From: JAUXEH01 sp965602945 | GTDB lineage: Bacteria; Acidobacteriota; Aminicenantia; Aminicenantales; Aminicenantaceae | NCBI GenBank assembly: GCA_965602945.1 | Contig: CBFDBC010000195.1 | Coordinates: 1 to 6,727 of the forward strand | Direction of reading: 5' to 3' | Length of the DNA stretch: 6,727 nucleotides | Shown: piece after piece, positions 1 to 5,092 of the stretch | Layout: every line of letters starts with the position of its first letter | How positions within the stretch are numbered: position 1 is the stretch's first letter | The notes under the pieces: generated by a model | The model's input: only the letters and a program-made list of their open reading frames with translations | Databases searched by the model: none | What the model was told of the DNA's origin: nothing | Program-made: the position numbers and the translations under genes

Positions 1-58
1 GTTTTCCAATATTAAAAGAGACAGGGGTTTTTTACAACCTCATAATGATTTGCATCGC

Positions 59-76
59 TTTGGAAGCATTTCCAAA
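59..76. repeat. Perfect 7-bp inverted repeat, possible operator or hairpin
   Basis: TTTGGAA (59-65) and TTCCAAA (70-76) are exact reverse complements separated by GCAT. As DNA this is an 18-bp dyad of the size expected for a dimeric regulator; as RNA it would be a modest 7-bp stem with a 4-nt loop. No T-run follows, so it is not a convincing intrinsic terminator. It lies about 205 bp upstream of the peptidase start and about 125 bp upstream of the promoter-like sequence, rather far for a simple repressor site. Function is inferred only from symmetry. Confidence 0.4.
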
Positions 77-201
77 ACCGGGAAGGTAATGAAACAGTCA
101 GGCAAGCTGAACCATCAGCCCGCTCGCCTCCGGACGGCTTCATCATCAGCTCCCCCGACTGATCTAATAAAAAACACGCTTTTGGAATTCCTCACCAGGG
201 C

Positions 202-230
202 TTTCAAAAAAAGGCGGATTGTAATATACA
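202..230 (+). promoter_or_regulatory. Weak sigma70-like promoter candidate
   Basis: TTTCAA at 202-207 (3 of 6 matches to TTGACA) and TATACA at 225-230 (4 of 6 matches to TATAAT) are separated by 17 bp, the preferred spacing. A start near 237 would give a leader of about 45 nt carrying the 251-267 hairpin and the Shine-Dalgarno. The match is poor and A/T-rich DNA produces such pairs by chance, so this is only the best candidate in the region. Confidence 0.28.
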
Positions 231-250
231 TGTAGAAAAACCGGCCGGCC

Positions 251-267
251 CGGCAGGGATCGTGCCG
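251..267 (+). promoter_or_regulatory. Small hairpin abutting the Shine-Dalgarno
   Basis: CGGCA (251-255) pairs perfectly with TGCCG (263-267) across a 7-nt loop. Its 3' arm ends at the first base of the GAAGGAGG ribosome binding site. A competing short pairing, AGGA (269-272) with TCCT (278-281), would cover the Shine-Dalgarno itself. Either could tune translation initiation, but the stems are short and may be incidental. Confidence 0.3.
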
Positions 268-274
268 AAGGAGG
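267..274 (+). promoter_or_regulatory. Ribosome binding site of the M28 peptidase gene
   Basis: GAAGGAGG is close to a perfect anti-16S match and ends 7 nt before the ATG at 282. It fixes the start of the peptidase gene, which then opens directly with a signal peptide. Confidence 0.85.
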
Positions 275-281
275 TTTTCCT

Positions 282-2339
282 ATGCGTAAAGCCACGAGCG
301 TGTGTGTCCTATATCTCATCATCTGCCTGGCAGGGCCGTTGGGGGCTCGCGAGAAGCACTTGGCTTCACCGGAGCTGATAAGGGCCCTCACTCAGGAAGT
401 GTCGGGGGAGATAGCTTTCAACTACACGGTTTTGATCTCCCATTTTGATCGCATCCAGGCCTCGAAGGGGTGGCATGGTGCGGCGGAGATGATCAGGCAG
501 GAGCTGAAGAAGATCGGCTACCGGGATGCCGCCATCGAGGGCTGGCCCTCCAACGGTTCCCGCTACACCTACACCTACCAGACCCCGATCGGCTGGGACG
601 CAACCAGTGCCGAGCTGTGGATGGTTTCTCCACATAGGGAGAGGCTGTGCTCCTTCGAGGAGGTTCCCCTCACGCTCGTCAAGCACAGCCATTCCGCCGA
701 TACCGAGGCCGAGCTCGTGGACGTGGGTACCGGCTTGGGGGAGGAGTCTTATGCCGGCAGGGACGTCAAGGGCAAGATAGTCCTGGCCACGGCCTACACC
801 GGGGATGTCATGCGGGAAGCTGTGGTCAAGCGCGGCGCCCTGGGAGTGATCACATGGTATCCCCCTGAGGTCCGGCCCGGCTATCCAAACATGATCCGCT
901 ATACGGCCCTCTGGCCGCGCTGGGAAGAGCGGGACCGGATGGGTTTCGGGTTCAACGTGAGCAAACAGCAGGGCTGGCAGCTGAAGAGGATGCTGGAGAA
1001 CGGAGAAAAAGTCGTGCTGCATGCCAAGGTCGAGGCCGAGTATTATGACGGCCAGATCGAGATCGCAACAGCGTCCTTCCCCGGTTCGGTCGAGCCGGAT
1101 AAGGAGGTCCTGATCATCGGCCATCTCTGCCACCCCACGCCCAGCGCCAACGACAATGCCAGCGGGAGCGGCGGCATGCTGGAGATGGCCCGAGCCCTCA
1201 AGAAGATGGTCGACTCGGGACAGATCCCGCCGCCCCGCCGCACCATCCGCTTCCTGTGGGTACCCGAATTCTACGGGACCGTCCCCTATATCCGGGCCCA
1301 TCTGGAGCGCACGCGCAGCACACTCTCCGTTCTCAACTGCGACATGATCGGTGAGGACCTCCACCTGACCGGCGGCCTCTTCACCATCACCTGCACGCCC
1401 GATTCTCTGCCCAGCTACCTCAATGACGTGGCTGTCAACTTCGCGCGCATGGTGCAATCGCAGGGCCTGCAGAGCCTCAATGGGAGCCGTCACCCATTTG
1501 TCTTCCGGGTGAATCCCTACAGCGGCGGAAGCGACCACCTGGTGTTCAACGACGGGGCCCTCAAGGTCCCGGCCCTGATGTTCGGACACGGCGATACCTT
1601 CCATCACACAAGCCTGGACACTCCCGACAAGGTGGATGCCTCCGAGCTGCGGCGGGTCTGCGCCATCGCCCTGGGGACCAGCTATTACCTGGCGCAGGCC
1701 TCTGACAGCGAGGCCGTGACCATGGCCCGCCTCATCACACGCAATGGATTGGGCCGTCTGGCAGCCGATGTTTACGACGCGCTGGAAACTGTCTGCGCCG
1801 CCGATGGGCCGGCCGCACTGCAGGCCTCGTACGGTCGTGCCCTCAATGTGCTCGCTCACGCCGCTCGCAGGGAGTCTGAATCCGTCCTTTCCACAAAGGC
1901 ATTCATTTCAGATACGAAAAGCCTTGGCTCCATCCGGGCCCAGGCGGTACAGATCGGGGCCCTGGAGGGATCGTTGGGACAGGAACTGCATGAGAGATAC
2001 CGGGAACTCTGTGCCCGATTCGAGATCCAGCCCAGGGAGCCGGCTCCGCATCCCGGGGAAAAGGAGCTTGACCGCTGGATCCCGATCCGGTCCGAGGATT
2101 TTGTCTGCCCCCTCCAGGCAGGATACATCAGCGATCGACTGGGAGAGGGAGCACTTGCCGGGCTGAAACTGCGGGGGAATGCCGCTTACGAGGCCCTCAA
2201 CTTTGTGGATGGGGCACGCAGCGTGTATGCCATCAGCCGGGCTGTCTCGGCCGAATACGGAGACGCCCCCGCCCAGGATGTCCTCGCTTTCTTTAAGGTC
2301 CTGGAACGATGCGGCCTGGTAAGCCTGGTGGAGCGATGA
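282..2339 (+). CDS. Secreted M28-family zinc peptidase (DUF4910-like) with PA domain
   Basis: A 685-aa probable exported metallopeptidase. Residues 1-22 look like a Sec signal peptide: basic MRK, then a hydrophobic core, with cleavage likely after LGA22. There is no lipobox. Residues about 140-250 resemble a protease-associated (PA) domain (VDVG and DVKGKIVLAT, then GALGVI). The catalytic domain (about 255-475) shows candidate zinc ligands H281, bridging D291 in SANDNASG, E329, D354 and H442 in FHHTSLDTPDK. The HLCHP...NDNASG pattern is typical of the DUF4910 branch of M28-like peptidases. The usual catalytic Glu before the metal-binding Glu is Pro here (VPE329F), as I recall for DUF4910 relatives, so the mechanism may differ from classic aminopeptidases. 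Residues about 590-685 look like a winged-helix/PqqD-like domain. Cleavage of amino acids from extracytoplasmic peptides is the family expectation; the substrate is unknown. The stop overlaps the nitroreductase start. Confidence 0.85.
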   Translation: MRKATSVCVLYLIICLAGPLGAREKHLASPELIRALTQEVSGEIAFNYTVLISHFDRIQASKGWHGAAEMIRQELKKIGYRDAAIEGWPSNGSRYTYTYQTPIGWDATSAELWMVSPHRERLCSFEEVPLTLVKHSHSADTEAELVDVGTGLGEESYAGRDVKGKIVLATAYTGDVMREAVVKRGALGVITWYPPEVRPGYPNMIRYTALWPRWEERDRMGFGFNVSKQQGWQLKRMLENGEKVVLHAKVEAEYYDGQIEIATASFPGSVEPDKEVLIIGHLCHPTPSANDNASGSGGMLEMARALKKMVDSGQIPPPRRTIRFLWVPEFYGTVPYIRAHLERTRSTLSVLNCDMIGEDLHLTGGLFTITCTPDSLPSYLNDVAVNFARMVQSQGLQSLNGSRHPFVFRVNPYSGGSDHLVFNDGALKVPALMFGHGDTFHHTSLDTPDKVDASELRRVCAIALGTSYYLAQASDSEAVTMARLITRNGLGRLAADVYDALETVCAADGPAALQASYGRALNVLAHAARRESESVLSTKAFISDTKSLGSIRAQAVQIGALEGSLGQELHERYRELCARFEIQPREPAPHPGEKELDRWIPIRSEDFVCPLQAGYISDRLGEGALAGLKLRGNAAYEALNFVDGARSVYAISRAVSAEYGDAPAQDVLAFFKVLERCGLVSLVER
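2336..2339 (+). promoter_or_regulatory. ATGA stop/start overlap coupling peptidase and nitroreductase
   Basis: The peptidase TGA (2337-2339) overlaps an ATG (2336-2338) in the nitroreductase frame. GGTGGAG at 2327-2333 is a possible but very closely spaced Shine-Dalgarno (2 nt), which suggests re-initiation by the terminating ribosome. The alternative upstream ATG at 2309 would add nine residues and a 31-bp overlap, and has only AAGG (2295-2298) upstream. Confidence 0.65.
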
Positions 2340-2905
2340 AATCCCCCGCAGACAGCCCTTTCAGGCGTCTGATCGAGGGCCGCGAGAGCATACGCCGTTA
2401 TTCCGACCGCCCCGTGGAGAGGGAAGTCCTGCGGCAGTGCCTGGAGGCGGCCCGCCTTGCCCCATCGGCCGAGAATGCCCAGCCCTGGAGGTTCCTGGTC
2501 ATCGACGACGCTGAGGTCAGGGAGCGTTTCAGTGCAGGGGCATTCTCGGGCATATACTCGGTATCCAAGTTTGCGGCCCGGGCGCCGGTCCTGATCCTGA
2601 TGCTGGCGCGATTGAATGTCATCACCCACCGCATCGGCCGGCAGGTCCAGAACATCCACTTCCATTACATCGATATCGGCATCGCAGGGCAACAGCTTGT
2701 GCTGCAGGCCGAGGAAATGGGCGTGGGCAGCTGCTGGATAGGCTGGTTCAACGTGAGGAGGGCCCGCAGATTCTTCGACATCCCGTCGAAGTACAAGATC
2801 ATCTCCATGCTGGCGCTGGGCTATTACGAGAAGAAGCCGTCTCGCGACCGGAAACGCAAGCCGCTGGATGAACTGGCCTGGTTCAACCGGTTGGGAGACT
2901 CCTGA
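2336..2905 (+). CDS. Nitroreductase-family flavoprotein (FMN-dependent oxidoreductase)
   Basis: A 189-aa protein of typical length for the single-domain nitroreductase family, expected to be a cytoplasmic FMN-binding dimer that reduces substrates with NAD(P)H. Seen in sequence: the N-terminal phosphate-binding pattern GRESIRRYSDRPV (15-27), with R16, S18 and R20 as likely FMN contacts; the PSAENAQPWRF segment (43-53); the helix DIGIAGQQLVLQAEEMGVG (113-131), leading to SCWIGWF (132-138) near the flavin; and a C-terminal LALGYYEKKP...RKPLDEL (159-180) that matches the usual family ending. The ATG at 2336 is preferred because it gives translational coupling and places the domain eight residues in. 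The physiological substrate cannot be deduced, since the family includes nitroarene, quinone and enone reductases and dehalogenases. Co-translation with an exported peptidase is unusual and offers no clear pathway link. Confidence 0.88.
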   Translation: MKSPADSPFRRLIEGRESIRRYSDRPVEREVLRQCLEAARLAPSAENAQPWRFLVIDDAEVRERFSAGAFSGIYSVSKFAARAPVLILMLARLNVITHRIGRQVQNIHFHYIDIGIAGQQLVLQAEEMGVGSCWIGWFNVRRARRFFDIPSKYKIISMLALGYYEKKPSRDRKRKPLDELAWFNRLGDS

Positions 2906-2918
2906 GCCTTCGGGTCAG
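2902..2918. terminator. UUCG-loop hairpin joining two convergent stop codons (possible terminator)
   Basis: CTGAGCC (2902-2908), loop TTCG (2909-2912) and GGTCAG (2913-2918) form a six-pair stem with one bulged G, closed by the stable C(UUCG)G tetraloop. The left arm contains the nitroreductase stop (2903-2905) and the right arm the complement of the aminotransferase stop (2915-2917). There is no T-run on either side, so intrinsic termination is uncertain. It is the only structure available in a 9-bp convergent gap. Confidence 0.3.
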
Positions 2919-4036
2919 ACGATCTCGTCCTTGATAAGCCGCAGCCCCTCCGCGACCTTCTCCAGCGCCTTTCCGAACCGGGCGTTGGGATCCCCCAGGC
3001 CGAAGCGGACGTAGCCATCCAGTCCGAAATGATCTCCGGGGCAGAGGAGTACACTTTTTCGCTCCATTAGCCTCTGGGTCAGGAGGGTAGAGTTGATGTC
3101 CAGGTGGTATCTGGGAAAGGCGATGGCGCCAGCCCTCGGTGGGACACAGGTGAGCAGGCCGTCGAGCCCGTCCATCCAGATCCGGAAGGCGTCCCAGTTG
3201 GCGCGGATGATGGCCCGGGTCCGGGATAACAGGGCCTCGCGTTTTTCCGGCTGAAGCGCACGGACGGCCAGCTTGTCGCTCAGGGCGCTGATGCTGATCG
3301 AGGTGTAATCCTTCCCGCCCCAGCAGGCCTTAGTGATCTCGGGCGAGGCCACGATCCAACCCACACGCAGTCCGGGAAGGCCGTAGGCCTTGGAGAGCCC
3401 GCAGGTCACGATGGTCCGGGGATAGGTTCCCCACCAGCTGGGCAGGGTCTTCCCATCCAGCTCCGCCCCCAGGTAGACTTCGTCCACGACCAGCCAGGCA
3501 TCGTGGCGGGATGCGAGGTCTACCAGGCCCTCTCTCTGTTCGAGGCTCAAGACGCTTCCGACCGGGTTATTGGGGTCGGTTACCACGATGAGCTTGACCC
3601 CTTGAGCGCAGAGGGAGCTTATCTCATCGAGGTCCAGCGTCCAGTCCGGTTCATTAAGATAGAAGGGGATGCACTCCGCCCCCAGGGCTTCTGTCAGGCC
3701 CTGCATCTGGAGGAAGTTGGGACGCATGAACAGAACCCGATCGCCCGGCTCCACCAGATGCCACATGAGCTGGAAATTGGCCTCGATCGAGCCGGTGGTC
3801 ACGAGGATATCGTCCGGAGCCGCTCCCGGATATATCCGCGCGATGCTCTCCTTGAGCCCAGAGGTGCCGTCTGTCTGTATGTAGGACAGCGGGGTTTCGA
3901 ACAGGGCGCTTCTTTCTTCCGCCGGGACGAGCTCACTGAGACACAGGGGGTGCACACCGCTCTCTGCCAGGTTGAAGTTGACGTGATGCTCCCACTCCGA
4001 CTGCCAGCGTTCCATTTCGAACCGGGGTATCCTCAT
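2915..4036 (-). CDS. PLP-dependent class I/II (fold type I) aminotransferase
   Basis: A 373-aa cytoplasmic enzyme that should exchange an amino group between an amino acid and a 2-oxo acid through pyridoxal phosphate. Landmarks: YIQTDGTSGLKESIA (52-66), TGSIEANF (81-88) as the cofactor phosphate-binding turn, DPNNPVG (154-160) with N157, VVDEVYLG (183-190) with D185 for the pyridine nitrogen, and SKAYGLPGLRVGW (215-227) with K216 as the Schiff-base lysine and R224. R344 in GYVRFGLGD is the likely substrate carboxylate ligand. All key residues are present, so the gene appears intact. I start it at 4036 because GAGGAG (4043-4048) sits 6 nt upstream; an in-frame ATG at 4081 would add 15 residues overlapping the preceding gene. 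It is last in the four-gene operon. Substrate is not assignable; resemblance to capreomycidine-synthase-like and aspartate-aminotransferase-like enzymes is only general. Confidence 0.9.
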   Translation of the reverse strand: MRIPRFEMERWQSEWEHHVNFNLAESGVHPLCLSELVPAEERSALFETPLSYIQTDGTSGLKESIARIYPGAAPDDILVTTGSIEANFQLMWHLVEPGDRVLFMRPNFLQMQGLTEALGAECIPFYLNEPDWTLDLDEISSLCAQGVKLIVVTDPNNPVGSVLSLEQREGLVDLASRHDAWLVVDEVYLGAELDGKTLPSWWGTYPRTIVTCGLSKAYGLPGLRVGWIVASPEITKACWGGKDYTSISISALSDKLAVRALQPEKREALLSRTRAIIRANWDAFRIWMDGLDGLLTCVPPRAGAIAFPRYHLDINSTLLTQRLMERKSVLLCPGDHFGLDGYVRFGLGDPNARFGKALEKVAEGLRLIKDEIV

Positions 4037-4042
4037 GGTCGG

Positions 4043-4049
4043 CTCCTCA
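4043..4049 (-). promoter_or_regulatory. Stop codon fused to Shine-Dalgarno (membrane protein to aminotransferase)
   Basis: On the minus strand TGAGGAG contains the TGA stop of the membrane protein (4049-4047) and the GAGGAG Shine-Dalgarno (4048-4043) of the aminotransferase, 6 nt before its ATG at 4036. The arrangement supports termination-reinitiation coupling and decides the aminotransferase start. Confidence 0.75.
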
Positions 4050-4877
4050 TATCTCCACCTTGAACAGCCCCTTGAGTGCAAAACCGAAGATGATGGAGAG
4101 GAGGAAAAAGGCGATCAGCCAGTGCATGGTCCATCCCAGGAAGGGCAGTCCGGATGTGGGGTATACCACTTCGATCCGGCTCACTGCGGAGGTTTCGTCC
4201 AGAGGCGGTTCGGTGGGGTAGGACAGCTCCTCCCAGAAACGCTTTTCCACGCGGCGGGGGGAAAGGCGGCTAAGCGGCCGCTCGGATACGGCCACGGTCT
4301 TGGACAGGTGCTCGGATCCCACCGTGATGTCCAGGTTATGGATACCCGCCTCGGTGAAGGATATCCTCCAGTCCACCTCGCCTTCTTCCTCGATGCGCAG
4401 GGGAGGGGTTTCGATGGTCAGGCCCGGGGCGGGCTGCAGGCGTATCTCTGTCTCGAGGGGATTGATCGATTCCTCAAGCGTGACCTTGAGCAGGACGGCT
4501 TCGCCGGGCTCGAGGGACGCGTAGGCGAACCAAAAGTTAAGTTGGATGAGGATCAGGATCACGGGGATGAACATGACGAGCAGGGGCTTCAGGGAGTGGC
4601 TCATGTACCTGAGGTTGGCCTTCAGGATCCCCCCCATAGCCTTGAACTGGCTCCGCATGCTCTCGTTGTAGAGCCGCATCTCGAGGAGGTGAGCTTTGAT
4701 CCGGTCCTTGGTCCGGCGTATCCCGGCCTGGTTGGAGGTCAATTTGAAGATGAGAAGCATGAGGAGGCCGGTAAGCGCGGAGACGACCAGCATGCCCCAC
4801 CAGGGACTGCTGAGGCCGCGGAAGGGCAGGAACATCAGTTCGAATATCTTCCCGAAGATGGAGTTGAATGCCCACAT
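4047..4877 (-). CDS. Oxa1-superfamily-like (EMC3/TMCO1/DUF106-type) membrane protein with ectodomain
   Basis: A 276-aa integral membrane protein. TM1 is about 27-45. It is followed by a strongly basic, helical, probably coiled-coil segment at 50-97 (TSNQAGIRRTKDRIKAHLLE onward, with LKANLRYMSHSLKP). TM2 is about 98-119, an acidic, beta-strand-rich region spans 120-246 and TM3 is about 247-268, ending with basic residues. The positive-inside rule puts the 50-97 segment and the C-terminus in the cytosol and the N-terminus and 120-246 outside. N-out/C-in with three helices and a cytosolic helical hairpin after TM1 is the architecture of the EMC3/TMCO1/DUF106 branch of Oxa1-like insertases. The large loop between TM2 and TM3 is not usual for that branch; it may be Ig-like. 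AGGAAG at 4885-4890 supports the start. Assignment rests on topology and remembered similarity, not on a search; insertase activity is unproven. Confidence 0.62.
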   Translation of the reverse strand: MWAFNSIFGKIFELMFLPFRGLSSPWWGMLVVSALTGLLMLLIFKLTSNQAGIRRTKDRIKAHLLEMRLYNESMRSQFKAMGGILKANLRYMSHSLKPLLVMFIPVILILIQLNFWFAYASLEPGEAVLLKVTLEESINPLETEIRLQPAPGLTIETPPLRIEEEGEVDWRISFTEAGIHNLDITVGSEHLSKTVAVSERPLSRLSPRRVEKRFWEELSYPTEPPLDETSAVSRIEVVYPTSGLPFLGWTMHWLIAFFLLSIIFGFALKGLFKVEI

Positions 4878-4884
4878 GGTTCTG

Positions 4885-4891
4885 CTTCCTA
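4885..4891 (-). promoter_or_regulatory. Stop codon fused to Shine-Dalgarno (small protein to membrane protein)
   Basis: On the minus strand TAGGAAG combines the TAG stop of the 63-aa protein (4891-4889) with the AGGAAG Shine-Dalgarno (4890-4885) of the membrane protein, 7 nt before its ATG at 4877. Confidence 0.7.
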
Positions 4892-5080
4892 GGAGATGTA
4901 GCCCAGCCCCTTGAGCTTTTTCTTTATCTCTTCCTCACTGTCCGATTCTTCCAGCTTGGCGACCTCTTTTTCCAGGCAGTGCACAATGAATTCGTCCGGA
5001 GAAGTGTATCCGGAGAGCTCGGACAGTTGCTTGATCTTTTCCAGCAGATCCTTGTCAAGCTTGATCTTGGCTTTTCCCAT
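4889..5080 (-). CDS. Small ribbon-helix-helix-like protein with LKGLGYIS tail
   Basis: A 63-aa charged soluble protein. Residues 3-9 (KAKIKLD) could form a strand, 10-23 a first helix and 27-43 (SPDEFIVHCLEKEVAKL) a second helix, the strand-helix-helix order of CopG/Arc-type ribbon-helix-helix dimers. An acidic linker (44-51) leads to KKKLKGLGYIS (53-63). The last segment resembles the short L-(R/K)-x-LGY tail with which many bacterial sulfatases and alkaline-phosphatase-superfamily proteins end. Start is supported by AGGAG (5087-5091), 6 nt from the ATG. It lies in the same frame as the upstream phosphodiesterase, 9 nt beyond that gene's TAG. It could be a DNA-binding autoregulator, a protein-binding accessory subunit, or a split-off C-terminal domain of the phosphodiesterase; the tail and frame make the last two worth weighing. 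Existence is well supported; function is not known. Confidence 0.72.
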   Translation of the reverse strand: MGKAKIKLDKDLLEKIKQLSELSGYTSPDEFIVHCLEKEVAKLEESDSEEEIKKKLKGLGYIS

Positions 5081-5086
5081 GGTTGG

Positions 5087-5092
5087 CTCCTA
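5087..5092 (-). promoter_or_regulatory. Stop codon fused to Shine-Dalgarno (phosphodiesterase to small protein)
   Basis: On the minus strand TAGGAG holds both the phosphodiesterase stop TAG (5092-5090) and the AGGAG Shine-Dalgarno (5091-5087) of the small gene. The stop is followed in frame by GAG, CCA and ACC, then the ATG at 5080, so the next start is in the same frame as the terminated gene. Confidence 0.75.

Larger units (their letters stand above)
1..281. other. Non-coding leader upstream of the M28 peptidase gene
   Basis: This stretch is clearly richer in A/T than the rest of the window and holds no ORF with both a credible start and a recognisable product. The only plus-strand candidate begins with TTG at 50, lacks a Shine-Dalgarno and encodes a low-complexity 61-aa peptide, so I do not call it. 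Visible items are a T-run at 28-33, a perfect inverted repeat at 59-76, an A-run at 206-212, a weak promoter-like pair at 202-230, the palindrome GGCCGGCC at 243-250, a short hairpin at 251-267 and the ribosome binding site at 267-274. I see no tRNA, riboswitch or mobile-element end in it. Confidence 0.6.

Noticed and set aside
24..40. GGGG followed by six T, considered as an intrinsic terminator of a gene to the left
   Set aside because: No stable stem precedes the T-run; the best pairing (GGTT with AACC) encloses the T-run instead of preceding it.
50..235. Possible 61-aa plus-strand gene in the leader starting with TTG
   Set aside because: No Shine-Dalgarno, rare start codon, no recognisable features, and it spans the inverted repeat and the promoter-like region.
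564..579. Short tandem TACACC repeat
   Set aside because: It simply encodes YTYTY inside the peptidase; two units are too few to call a repeat element.
366..1859. 497-aa minus-strand open frame opposite the M28 peptidase
   Set aside because: Low-quality His/Gly/Asp-rich translation with no recognisable domain, lying wholly antisense to a gene with clear motifs; a G+C-driven shadow.
2186..2692. 168-aa minus-strand frame across the peptidase/nitroreductase junction
   Set aside because: Antisense to two supported genes and without any family pattern.
4035..4892. 285-aa plus-strand open frame opposite the membrane protein
   Set aside because: Repetitive acidic/Gln/His-rich translation that is the antisense of a protein with well-defined membrane helices and a good ribosome binding site.
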